Part shown: piece after piece, positions 1-7,732 of the stretch | How positions within the stretch are numbered: position 1 is the stretch's first letter | Layout of the letters: each line of letters opens with the position of its first letter | Assembly: GCA_025352865.1 (NCBI GenBank) | Contig: JANXSB010000318.1 | Span: forward strand, 1 to 19,106 | Direction: 5' to 3' | DNA from: Chthoniobacter sp. | GTDB taxonomy: Bacteria; Verrucomicrobiota; Verrucomicrobiia; Chthoniobacterales; Chthoniobacteraceae | DNA length: 19,106 nucleotides | Notes under the pieces: model-generated | Seen by the model: the letters and a program-made list of their open reading frames with translations, nothing else | Databases searched by the model: none | What the model was told of the DNA's origin: nothing | Position numbers and translations under genes: made by a program

Positions 1-1982
1 TTGAAATCGTGCGCGATGCCGCCCGCGAGCACGCCGAGACTTTCGAGCTTCTGCGTCTCCAGCAGCTTGCGCTCGATGAGCGTGCGCTCCTCCTCCGCCT
101 GGCGCTGCGCGGTCAGGTCCATGATCGCGCCGATCATCCGCACGGGCTGCCCGTCGCCATCGCGAATGACCACGCCGCGCGCGACCAGCCAGCGCAGCGA
201 GCCGTCGCGCCGGATGATTCGCAGCTCATGGTCTGTCCCGGAATCCGAAGCCGGGGCCTCGATCGCCCGCCGGATGCTGGCTTTGATGCGCTCGCGGTCG
301 TCCGGGTGGATGAAGGAAAAATAAGTTTCCAGCCGTCCGTCGAAATCGCCGGGCTGCAGGCCGAACATGGCTTCCGTCTCCGGCGACCAGACGACGCGGT
401 GCGTGCGCAGGTCCGATTCCCACGTGCCCAGCCGCGCGGCTCCGATGGCGAGGCGCAGCCGCAGCTCCTGCTCGCGGTGCGCTTCCTCGGCGCGTTTGCG
501 CGCGGTGATGTCGCGCTGCGTGCCCCACCCGCGCAGGAAGAGTCCGTCTTCCACGATCCCGGTTTCGTTGTTCAGGAAAAATTTGACGCTCCCGTGCTTA
601 TCGACCTCGCGCGTTTCCCAATCGGTAAGCCGGTAGCCGCTCGCGATGAAGGCGCGGTGATAGGCGATGTTCTGCGGATTGCTCTGCGGCGTGAGGTCGT
701 TGATCGTCCGCCCGAGAATCTCCGCCGCGGCGGTGTAGCCGTACATGCGCGCCATGGCATCGTTGCATTCGGCGAGCCGGGCGTGGCGGTAAAGCAGGGC
801 GATCTGCTCGTCGATCGGGAGATGGATCGGGATCGGCGGTTCATTTTCAAAACGCCAAATGCCCTCCGTGCTCTGCGCGACGAAGGCGCGGTAGCGGTCC
901 TCGCCGGCCCGCAGCGCCTGCTCCGCCTCGGAGCGCCGGCGGATGTCCTCGCGCAACTCATCCTGCACCGCGCGCAACTCCGCGGTGCGCAGCGTGACGA
1001 GCCTTTCCACGATCGCGCGCCGACGCTGGGCATTGAGCAGGATGGATGTGAGCAGACCCGTGAGGAACACGCCGGTCGCGAGAAAGGCGGAGGCGTAGGA
1101 CGTGGATTGCGCGGCCAGCCACGCGGGTGCCGGGCGAAAATGAGCGCGCCAGCTTCGGCCCGAGACGGTCAGTGGGAGGGCGAGATGCAGACCAGTCTGA
1201 AACTCCGGCAGCCGCCGCGGCGCGGTCTGCACCTCGCCCGCGACCTGCGCGATGAGGAACGGCTCGGCGACGCCCGGCGACTCGTCGATGAGCAGCACAT
1301 CGAGGGTGCGCGCGGGATTTTCGTGCGTCATGCCGGCGATGAGATCGGCGAGGCGGAAGGTGCCCTCGATGAAGCCGCGGAGCCGCGCATTCCGCTCCGC
1401 TTCCGTCCGCACCGGCGGCCCTGGCGTGTAGAGCGGGAGGAAAACCTCCCACCCGTACTGCCCCGTCCCCGGCGCGTGGAGCGGACCGCGCTGCGTGCCG
1501 CGCGGCCCCCCGCTCGCGGCGGCCTCGGCCAGCGCCGTGGCGTAGGGCCCGTCCGCGTGATCGTATCCCGGCGCGGCCTCGTTTTCCGCAAAGGGCTCGA
1601 TGTAGGTGATCGTCCGCGCGCCCGCCGCCGTGGCCGCGACATAGGCCAGCGAATGAATCCCCGGATGCCGTTCGCGCAGATCGTCGGCGGTCAGTTTGAA
1701 TTCCGCCGCGGTCACGTCTTCGGACGAATCGTAAAGATCGCGCAGCGTGTAGAGCGAGTCCTCGGACTGGGCCACCGCCTCGCGCAGATCGCCCGCGGCA
1801 CTGCGCGCGTGCCACTCGAATTCCCGCGCCACCCGCTCCGCATCCCAGCCGCGCACGAGGAGGAAAAAACCGACCGACAGAACGAGGCCGAGCGACAGCA
1901 CCAGCGCCACGGGCAGCGCCCGCCGGACGGACGGTGCGGCCCGATCGGGAGACTCACCGCGGGATGGGATGGGATCGCTCAC
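1..1982 (-). CDS. CHASE-PAS-PAS sensor histidine kinase, partial (C-terminus beyond left edge)
   Basis: Membrane sensor kinase of a phosphorelay. An open frame runs from GTG at 1982 through base 1, with 660 codons present. Residues 22-43 form a transmembrane helix. A periplasmic CHASE-like ligand-binding domain follows (about 75-235, with RHPGIHSLAYV at 105-115 and a later YIEPFAEN..PGYD stretch), then a second helix at about 295-316 and a short linker. Two PAS/PAC units lie at about 360-497 and 507-625. The visible part ends in a HisKA H-box (LESLGVLAGGIAHDF); its histidine, residue 658, is the expected phospho-acceptor. The catalytic ATPase domain and any receiver domain would lie beyond the edge. 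The start is uncertain: GTG at 2012 and TTG at 2024 are in frame after the isomerase stop, and none has a clear ribosome binding site. Its position behind the isomerase suggests co-transcription. The domain calls are solid; the ligand is unknown. Confidence 0.9.
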   Translation of the reverse strand, partial: MSDPIPSRGESPDRAAPSVRRALPVALVLSLGLVLSVGFFLLVRGWDAERVAREFEWHARSAAGDLREAVAQSEDSLYTLRDLYDSSEDVTAAEFKLTADDLRERHPGIHSLAYVAATAAGARTITYIEPFAENEAAPGYDHADGPYATALAEAAASGGPRGTQRGPLHAPGTGQYGWEVFLPLYTPGPPVRTEAERNARLRGFIEGTFRLADLIAGMTHENPARTLDVLLIDESPGVAEPFLIAQVAGEVQTAPRRLPEFQTGLHLALPLTVSGRSWRAHFRPAPAWLAAQSTSYASAFLATGVFLTGLLTSILLNAQRRRAIVERLVTLRTAELRAVQDELREDIRRRSEAEQALRAGEDRYRAFVAQSTEGIWRFENEPPIPIHLPIDEQIALLYRHARLAECNDAMARMYGYTAAAEILGRTINDLTPQSNPQNIAYHRAFIASGYRLTDWETREVDKHGSVKFFLNNETGIVEDGLFLRGWGTQRDITARKRAEEAHREQELRLRLAIGAARLGTWESDLRTHRVVWSPETEAMFGLQPGDFDGRLETYFSFIHPDDRERIKASIRRAIEAPASDSGTDHELRIIRRDGSLRWLVARGVVIRDGDGQPVRMIGAIMDLTAQRQAEEERTLIERKLLETQKLESLGVLAGGIAHDF

Positions 1983-2030
1983 GGAAACACCGAGAGGCGT
2001 AGCGAACCGCACCGCCGCGGGCAAACCGAA

Positions 2031-2954
2031 TCAGGAAGCGTCCGGCATGAATGGCGCGAGCACATTGCGCGCGATGCGCAGCGCGCGCTCGCGCCCGGCG
2101 AGCGTGGGGCCAAAGGTATCGTCCTCCACCTCGATGCACACCGGCCCGGCGTAGCCCGCGTCCGTGAGCGCCGCCGCGAAGCGCGCCCAGTCGATGTCGC
2201 CAAAGCCGGGGATGCGCGGCTGATGCCACTCGGCCGGCAAGGCGAAGATGCCCGTGTCATTGATGCGCTCGTGGCGGAAGCGCACGTCCTTGGCGTGGAC
2301 GTGAAAAAGTTTTTCGCGGAACTCGCGCAGCGGCGAGACGGGGTCCATGCGCTGGATGATGAAATGCGACGGATCGAAATTGAGGCCGAAGTTTGCCGAC
2401 GGAATGTCCGCAAACATCCGCCGCCAGATGACCGGCGTGGTCGCGAGGTTTTTTCCGCCCGGCCACTCGGCGCGCGTGAAAAGCATCGGACAGTTCTCGA
2501 TGCCGATCCTGATCCCGTGGTCTTCCGCAAAAGCGACCAGCGGCCTCCACGTTTTCAAAAAACGCGGCCAGTTTTCGTCCACGGATTTCGTCCAGTCGCG
2601 CCCGATGAAAGTGTTCACCGTTTTCAGCCCCAGCATCTCCGCCGCCACGATTACGCGCCGCAAATGCGCGACCGCGGCCTTCGCCACCTCGGCCTCGGGA
2701 TCGAGCGGATTCGGGTAGTAGCCGAGCGCGGAAATCGCGACGCCGTGCTTTTGCGCAAGCGCCCGCGCGTCGTCGGCCTGCGCCTTCGTGAAGCGCATCA
2801 CATCGAGATGCGTCACGCCCGCGAACCGGCGCTCCGCCCGGCCCGCCGGCCAGCACATCACCTCCACGCACGCGAACTTTTCGCGCCGCGCAAAGGCCAG
2901 CACCTCACCGAGCGAAAGCTCGGGCAGAATGGCGGAGACAAAGCCGAGTTGCAT
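2031..2954 (-). CDS. Sugar phosphate isomerase/epimerase-like TIM-barrel protein
   Basis: A 307-residue protein of the xylose isomerase-like/AP-endonuclease-2 TIM-barrel family, probably a cytoplasmic metal-dependent isomerase or epimerase; the substrate cannot be read from sequence. Likely metal ligands sit at the expected strand ends: E153 (IGIEN), D194 (NFDPSH), H220 (HVHAKD) and E275 (CIEVED). The family-typical G-x-G-x-I-D-W stretch is at 250-256 (GFGDIDW). There is no signal peptide, and the length is normal for the family. The ATG at 2954 lies 6 nt after the ABC transporter stop, so the two are very probably co-transcribed. The stop is 48 nt before the GTG chosen for the downstream kinase and in the same frame. 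No strong ribosome binding site is seen; translation may depend on coupling. Members of this family often act on inositols, hexuloses or keto-sugars, but that is family knowledge and not evidence here. Confidence 0.9.
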   Translation of the reverse strand: MQLGFVSAILPELSLGEVLAFARREKFACVEVMCWPAGRAERRFAGVTHLDVMRFTKAQADDARALAQKHGVAISALGYYPNPLDPEAEVAKAAVAHLRRVIVAAEMLGLKTVNTFIGRDWTKSVDENWPRFLKTWRPLVAFAEDHGIRIGIENCPMLFTRAEWPGGKNLATTPVIWRRMFADIPSANFGLNFDPSHFIIQRMDPVSPLREFREKLFHVHAKDVRFRHERINDTGIFALPAEWHQPRIPGFGDIDWARFAAALTDAGYAGPVCIEVEDDTFGPTLAGRERALRIARNVLAPFMPDAS

Positions 2955-2960
2955 GGGCGG

Positions 2961-5900
2961 CTACATTCCGCGCGTGCGGAGCTGGCGCTTGAGGATGCCG
3001 TAGAGCCCGGCGAGGAGCGCGAGCGAGGTGCCCATGAGGATGGTGGTGGCGTAGGTGAAGACGGTGATGCGGATGCGCGTGTGCTTCAGCTCCCAGTGCG
3101 GGCTGCTGAAGTGCCAGCGCGGGTAGGGAAGCGTCCACGATTTTTCCGGGCTGAAAAAGACGTTGATCGGGTCGGGCTTGTTGTCCGCGCCGAGGCGGCG
3201 GATGTCGTAGCGCACGGCTTCGGCGTTGGTGACGAGGTCGGTGACTTTCTGGTTCGTGTAGAGCCGCTCCGCGCTGACGGTGCTGCTGATGCTGCGCAGG
3301 CCGCCGCTGTCGAGCGGCTTGCCGGCGATGATGTCGTCCACGAGGGAGAGCCGCTTTTCGATGTCGCGCACGTTTTTTCCCTCCATGCCGCTGAGCAGGG
3401 CGAGGGTGTCTTTGAGATCGTCGAGCCGCTGGTTCTGGGTGTCGGTGCGCGGGCGGATTTTGACGATCTCGTCCATCTCGCGGGTGAGCATGTCCTGGCG
3501 GTAGGAAAGCGGGTTGCGCTTGGCCTGGGCGACGACGAGCGCCTCGTAACTGTAGTGCGTGGCGACGAAGCGGCTGATGACGGGGACGCGCAGCGCGGAG
3601 TCGTCGCGCCGGCCCGCGGCGTCGGCCTCGGGGTGGCGGGTGAGCCAGCGCTTGAAGGTGTAGATCATGTCGATGTCTTTGTTCATGTCCTCGTACTTGA
3701 TGAGCGCGCCGCCGAATATGAGCTGCGGGATGAGGACGAGGGGGACGACGTTGGCCGCGGTCTTGCCGTCCGCCGCGAGCGACGAGATGAGCAGCCCGAG
3801 CGAGGTGCCGCTCGCAGCGGTGATGAACATGTAGAAAAAGTACTCCCAGAACATCCCGCGGATTTCCAAGACCTTGTTGCCCACGAGCACGAAGAGCGCG
3901 CACTGCACGGCGGAGAAAAGCGCGAGCGTGGCGAATTTCCCGAAGACGTAATACGGCAGGCGCACGTCGAGATTGCGCTCGCGGTGCAGGATCGCGCGGT
4001 CGCGGATGATGTCGTCCACGGAGTTCATCAGCGCGAGAAACATGGCCACGAGCAGGCTGATGAAGATGTAGGTGGGGATGTGGAAGGCGCTGGCGAAGTC
4101 GTAGCGGCCCGAGGCGTCATCCGTGAAATACAGCGCCGAGCCGATGAGGGCGGCGAGCGCCGGCGCGACGAGGAGGGTGATGAAAAGGTTCCCACGGTTG
4201 CGCACCTTCGACATGAAGGCGCGGTGCACGAGCGTGCGGAACTGCGTCCATTCGTCGTGCCAGCGGATGGGGTTGCGCTGGCGCACGGCGGCGTCGGCGG
4301 CGGGCGTGGGCGCGGGCGCGGGCGGCAGCTTGCGCAGGTTCACCTGCTTCATGTCCTGGAGCAGGCGGAAGCTCTCGTACTTGTCGCGCCAGTAGTCGGG
4401 TGAGAAACGGCGCGCGGGCACGAGATGGCCCTGCGAATTGTCCTCGTAGATCACGTCGCCGCTGAGATCGCGCAGCGGCGTTTCGAGCACATCGAAGATG
4501 AACTCGGGCCGCGTGGTGCCGCACGCCGGGCATCCGCCCAGTTCGGTGCCGAAGTGCTGCTGATGCTCCGCCGCGGCGAAGTACGAAAGCATCTCGGTCG
4601 GCGTGCCGTAGAAAACCATGCGCCCGCCTTTGTCGAGCAGCAGCGCTTTGGAAAACATCTGGAACAGCTTCGAGGTCGGCTGATGGATGGTGACGAGGAC
4701 GATCTTGTTGTGCGCCATCGAGCGGATGATCTCGATGACGTGCTCGCTGTCCTTCGAGCTGAGCCCGCTCGTCGGCTCGTCGAAAAGAAACACGTCCGCG
4801 CTGGAGATCATGTCCAGGCCGATGTTCAGCCGCTTCCGCTCGCCGCCGGAGAGCGTCTTTTGCACCGCCGTCCCGACGATGTTTCCGCGCCGCTCGCTCA
4901 GCCCCAGCTCGGTCAGCCGCCCTTCGATGCGCCGCGCGCGGTCCCGCCGCGAGAGGTGCGGTGAGCGGATCGCCGCGGCAAAACTCATGTTCTCCTCGAT
5001 CGTCAGATGATCGTCGAAGGCGTCGTCCTGCGGGATGTAGCTGATGAAGCGTTTCAGCCCGTCCACGTTCGCGTAGAGCGACTGGCCGTTGAGCAGAATC
5101 TCGCCCTGCGTCGGCTGGAGCTGGCCGGCGATGCAGCGCAGCATCGTGGATTTTCCCGAGCCGCTCGCGCCCATGACGCAGACCATTTCGCCGCGGTTCA
5201 CCGCAAAGGAAATGCTGTCCATCGCGCTGTCCGCGCGGCGGAATTTGTGTGTCACGTCGCGCACCTCCAGCGACGAGATGATGTTCCGCTCCTCCTCGAT
5301 GATGCGGTTCGCAAAGTCACACCGCAGCACCTGCCCGGTGTCGATGCGGATGGTGTCGCCGTCGTGCAAAGTCGCGCTCCCTTTTACCGCGAAATCGCCG
5401 ACGAGGATCGGCCGGTCAGCCTGCAGCACTTCCAATTTGCCAACGCGATTTTCGTAGTCGCACAGGATTTTCAGCAGCACTTCGCCGCTCGTGCCGGGCG
5501 AGAGCAGGATGTCGTCCGTGTCGAGCAGCGAGGGGTTGTTCGAGACGAGGTAGCTGGTCTTGTACGCCTTGAGCTGGAAGCGTCCGCCGAGCGCGCGCGC
5601 CCGCCGCCGCAGGTCGTTGAGCGGCATCTCGGAGTCGTTGTGAAAGACGATTTTGTCGTCCAGCGTCGCGTCGATTGTGGTGCCGGCGCGCAGAGCGATT
5701 CCATTGAGCAGCGCGTCCACGCTTTTCAGCGCGCGCACCTGCACCTTCAGCCCGAAACGCACTTCCAGACAGGATTCGCGGGTCTTTTCCTTTTCGAGAT
5801 GCACTTCATCGTCGCTGCCGATGGTGAGGTAGATTTGCGTCAGCGAGACGTTCTTTTTCGCGTTGAAATAATAGGCCAGATCCTCATACGTCAGCACCTG

Positions 5901-6647
5901 CTCGCCGAGCACGATGCGCTGCCCGGTATAGACACGGCAGAACGCGCCGGGCACCAGCGGACGCCCGCGCACGACGATGCCTTTCGAACTCTGGTTCTTG
6001 AGCAAGATGAGATCGTGGTACCGGAACGCCACCAGCCGCTCGGGCCCCGCGAGCCCTTTCAGTTTCACATCCGCCGCACCGTTCGCGCCAAAGGCCAGCG
6101 ACTCCAGCGGCGACTGCCCCTGCTGATACACCGTCTTGTCCGACTCCTCCGCCGCATTGAGCTGGTACACGATGTCGATCGCCTGCGCCGCCATCCCGAG
6201 CTGCGTCATGAACGAATAGAAACTCACCACCTGCTGCTGCTCCATGCCCGCCTTGGAGATCAAGTCGTAGAGCTGCACGCCGAGCATCACCTTCCGCTCC
6301 GGGCCCAGCTCCGCCGCGAGCTTCTGCGCCATCGCGCCGAGGTCCTGGTTTTCATTCAGCGCCTGGCGGAAAAGTTTCCGCAGCTCCGAGTACACCGCCT
6401 CGGGATAGTCGTAGCGCAGAAACCCGAGCGACGAATCGATCTCCTCCTCCAGCACCTCGCCGCCCGACTTGGAAAACGCCGCCAGCACCTGGATCAGCAG
6501 CGGCAGCAGATTCGGGCTTTCCGTCACCGTCCGCTGCCGGCCCGTCACGCGCCGGCTCACCGCATCCGCCAGCCGTCCCAGCCGCCGCGCAAACGGCAGC
6601 GCCTGCGCGCGCAGTTTTTTGGTCAGACCGTTTTGCAAAAGGCTCAT
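2961..6647 (-). CDS. ABCG-type ABC transporter with N-terminal TerB-like and FHA-like domains
   Basis: A 1228-residue half-transporter with an unusually long N-terminal region. Order: helical TerB-like domain (about 43-165); FHA-like beta domain (about 196-262, with LLKNQSSKGIVVRGRPL); a second beta-rich region (about 293-447, ending in an HDGDTIRID stretch); an ABC ATPase; and an ABC-2 type membrane domain. ATPase motifs: Walker A GASGSGKST (493-501), Q-loop YIPQDD (538-542), signature LSGGE (599-603), Walker B VFLFDE (619-624) and H-loop H655 in TIHQPTS. The signature context and HQPTS match the ABCG/White family. A C-P-A-C pair (706, 709) sits between ATPase and membrane parts. Helices are predicted near 821-841, 859-877, 902-926, 932-957, 966-983 and 1192-1217, with an approximately 207-residue loop before the last. 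As a half-transporter it would need to dimerise. The cargo is unknown. The ATG at 6647 has a weak GGA upstream. Confidence 0.92.
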   Translation of the reverse strand: MSLLQNGLTKKLRAQALPFARRLGRLADAVSRRVTGRQRTVTESPNLLPLLIQVLAAFSKSGGEVLEEEIDSSLGFLRYDYPEAVYSELRKLFRQALNENQDLGAMAQKLAAELGPERKVMLGVQLYDLISKAGMEQQQVVSFYSFMTQLGMAAQAIDIVYQLNAAEESDKTVYQQGQSPLESLAFGANGAADVKLKGLAGPERLVAFRYHDLILLKNQSSKGIVVRGRPLVPGAFCRVYTGQRIVLGEQVLTYEDLAYYFNAKKNVSLTQIYLTIGSDDEVHLEKEKTRESCLEVRFGLKVQVRALKSVDALLNGIALRAGTTIDATLDDKIVFHNDSEMPLNDLRRRARALGGRFQLKAYKTSYLVSNNPSLLDTDDILLSPGTSGEVLLKILCDYENRVGKLEVLQADRPILVGDFAVKGSATLHDGDTIRIDTGQVLRCDFANRIIEEERNIISSLEVRDVTHKFRRADSAMDSISFAVNRGEMVCVMGASGSGKSTMLRCIAGQLQPTQGEILLNGQSLYANVDGLKRFISYIPQDDAFDDHLTIEENMSFAAAIRSPHLSRRDRARRIEGRLTELGLSERRGNIVGTAVQKTLSGGERKRLNIGLDMISSADVFLFDEPTSGLSSKDSEHVIEIIRSMAHNKIVLVTIHQPTSKLFQMFSKALLLDKGGRMVFYGTPTEMLSYFAAAEHQQHFGTELGGCPACGTTRPEFIFDVLETPLRDLSGDVIYEDNSQGHLVPARRFSPDYWRDKYESFRLLQDMKQVNLRKLPPAPAPTPAADAAVRQRNPIRWHDEWTQFRTLVHRAFMSKVRNRGNLFITLLVAPALAALIGSALYFTDDASGRYDFASAFHIPTYIFISLLVAMFLALMNSVDDIIRDRAILHRERNLDVRLPYYVFGKFATLALFSAVQCALFVLVGNKVLEIRGMFWEYFFYMFITAASGTSLGLLISSLAADGKTAANVVPLVLIPQLIFGGALIKYEDMNKDIDMIYTFKRWLTRHPEADAAGRRDDSALRVPVISRFVATHYSYEALVVAQAKRNPLSYRQDMLTREMDEIVKIRPRTDTQNQRLDDLKDTLALLSGMEGKNVRDIEKRLSLVDDIIAGKPLDSGGLRSISSTVSAERLYTNQKVTDLVTNAEAVRYDIRRLGADNKPDPINVFFSPEKSWTLPYPRWHFSSPHWELKHTRIRITVFTYATTILMGTSLALLAGLYGILKRQLRTRGM

Positions 6648-6727
6648 GAATTTCCGAAGCGCGGCGCTGGGAAAATGCCGCGTGCGCCAAACTTAAATGC
6701 CCGCCTCCGTTTGTCGATGCCGCCCGC

Positions 6728-7294
6728 TCAGCGCCGCCGGATGACCGTCGGGCCGACGTAGCCGCCGTTGCCGAGAAAGAACCCGCGCGACCTCCCCACC
6801 AGCACGCCGGGCAGGCCGTTGTAAATGATCACGCTGCCATCGCTGTTGTAGGTCTGCGTGGAAAAATCCGGCGTATCCACCGTCACCTGCACGCCCTGCT
6901 GCACGGGCGCGACCGGGGGGATTTCCCGCTGGCTGTAGTCGCGCGAGGCGTAGTCGCGATTCGCGATGTTGCGCTCGGCGAACGCTTTCTTCGCCGCGAG
7001 TTGCGCCGCCAGCGCCTGCAGCCGGGCTTTCTCCGCCGCATCCTTCTGCACCTGACCCGCCGCGTACGCCGCCGCGTCGTAGCCGAATTCCTTTTTCTCC
7101 TCGTCGGACAGGAGGATGAAATCCACAAACGCCACCCCGTCGTCATGCGCAATGCGCAGGCCGGTCGGTTCCTTTTTCGTCACGGCGAAATTGTGATACA
7201 CCTCGCCGGTCGTCGTTTTCAAATCGCGCGCCGCGATTTCCCCCGCGAGCAGTATGGTGAGCGCGATGCCGAGTGATGGAGCGAGCCTTTTCAT
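6728..7294 (-). CDS. Secreted protein of unknown function with DLKTTxGxxYHN motif
   Basis: A 188-residue protein with an N-terminal signal peptide (MKRLAPSLGIALTILLAGEIAA, likely cleaved near residue 22). The mature N-terminus has the pattern DLKTTTGEVYHNFAVTKKEP, then an IAHDDGVAFV.F stretch and LSDEEKKEFGYD. I recall this layout as common in secreted or envelope proteins of Verrucomicrobiota, where it looks like a small beta domain; its function is not known to me. A charged Ala-rich helix (about 75-115) follows, then an Arg/Tyr/Ser-rich linker, and the end is Gly-rich with a basic RRR terminus. The start lies 12 nt after the stop of the DUF350 gene, so the two are probably co-transcribed, although a possible -10 element also sits in that gap. 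The next gene (ABC transporter) starts 80 nt downstream. Confidence 0.82.
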   Translation of the reverse strand: MKRLAPSLGIALTILLAGEIAARDLKTTTGEVYHNFAVTKKEPTGLRIAHDDGVAFVDFILLSDEEKKEFGYDAAAYAAGQVQKDAAEKARLQALAAQLAAKKAFAERNIANRDYASRDYSQREIPPVAPVQQGVQVTVDTPDFSTQTYNSDGSVIIYNGLPGVLVGRSRGFFLGNGGYVGPTVIRRR

Positions 7295-7300
7295 GGCTCG

Positions 7301-7306
7301 AATCTA
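7301..7306 (-). promoter_or_regulatory. Possible -10 element (TAGATT) for the secreted protein gene
   Basis: On the minus strand TAGATT lies 6 nt before the ATG at 7294. The spacing matches the similar hexamers before nnr and ribE. If used, the transcript would start at or next to the start codon. No convincing -35 was found, and read-through from the DUF350 gene is an alternative. Confidence 0.25.
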
Positions 7307-7525
7307 CTACGGATGCACCGCCGACGCCACCACGAGCGCAAACCCCACAATCACCGCCGCCATGACGATCGCCACGGCGATGTTCCCCTTCTTCAGCTCC
7401 TCCCAGTCGTCCATCGGCGTGATCCAATTCCAAATCCGAATCAGAATCCCCAGCGCCAGCGACATCACCAGCGCCCCGGACAGGCCGTAACCAAAAAACC
7501 AAAGGATGTTGTGCAGAGGACTCAT
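7307..7525 (-). CDS. DUF350 family small membrane protein
   Basis: A 72-residue integral membrane protein with two predicted helices (about 7-30 and 48-70) joined by a short polar loop containing TPMDDWEELKKGN. The K-G-N-x-A-x-A-x-x-x-A pattern followed by a GFALVVASA helix is typical of DUF350 proteins. Many family members, such as the YjfL type, carry two such repeats and four helices; this one carries a single repeat, which is also seen in the family. The molecular role of DUF350 is not established. The gene is first in a leftward run, and the secreted protein gene starts 12 nt after its stop. The ATG at 7525 has no clear ribosome binding site. Identification is by pattern; the two-helix topology is clear. 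Confidence 0.8.
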   Translation of the reverse strand: MSPLHNILWFFGYGLSGALVMSLALGILIRIWNWITPMDDWEELKKGNIAVAIVMAAVIVGFALVVASAVHP

Positions 7526-7541
7526 AGGCTTTGCCGGTGAA

Positions 7542-7547
7542 AATATA
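7542..7547 (-). promoter_or_regulatory. Possible -10 element (TATATT) for the DUF350 gene
   Basis: TATATT on the minus strand is an AT-rich hexamer in an otherwise GC-rich region, 16 nt before the ATG at 7525. The hexamer 17 nt further upstream does not resemble TTGACA. It would give a leader of about 8-10 nt. Weak evidence only. Confidence 0.25.
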
Positions 7548-7670
7548 CCGCGGTCCCCGCGGCGCGAGCTTCTTTTCCCAGCACCCGCCTATGAGTTTTT
7601 GTGTCGTGGAAAACTCTGCCGAGGACGCGGCGATGGGAGCTTTTGTGCTTGGATTGGCAGCATCCGGACA

Positions 7671-7707
7671 AACAAAAACCGGCACCCGGAAAAGACCGGG
7701 CGCCGGT
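7671..7707 (-). terminator. Rho-independent terminator after the 153-residue secreted protein gene
   Basis: Read on the minus strand, a 12-bp stem (ACCGGCGCCCGG pairing with CCGGGTGCCGGT, one G-U pair) encloses a 6-nt loop and is followed by TTTTTGTTTGT. It begins 25 nt after the stop codon at 7733. It is the clearest terminator in the window. The rest of the interval 7526-7670 holds no gene I can support, only the candidate DUF350 promoter region. Confidence 0.85.
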
Positions 7708-7732
7708 TTCGGCAAAAGTGCGATGAACGCGC

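Noticed and set aside
958..1815. 285-codon minus-strand frame in the kinase region
   Set aside because: It overlaps the CHASE-PAS kinase in another frame. The kinase frame shows helices, CHASE and PAS motifs and the H-box; this one shows none.
9..4403. 1464-codon open frame on the plus strand
   Set aside because: It is antisense to the kinase, isomerase and transporter, whose motifs are clear. Its product is Arg/Glu/His-rich with no domain, as expected for the antisense frame of GC-rich genes.
6648..6727. Possible terminator between the secreted protein gene and the transporter
   Set aside because: Only a 5-bp GGCGC/GCGCC stem with no T-run was found; it is not a convincing terminator.
5007..6761. 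584-codon open frame on the plus strand
   Set aside because: It is the antisense shadow of the N-terminal half of the ABC transporter gene.
7520..7596. 10-bp perfect inverted repeat (7520-7529 and 7587-7596) around the DUF350 start
   Set aside because: It could be an operator, but one or two such pairs within 100 bp are expected by chance in a window this size.
7143..7715. 190-codon minus-strand frame over the DUF350 and secreted protein genes
   Set aside because: It runs through two better-supported genes in another frame and has no coherent domain.
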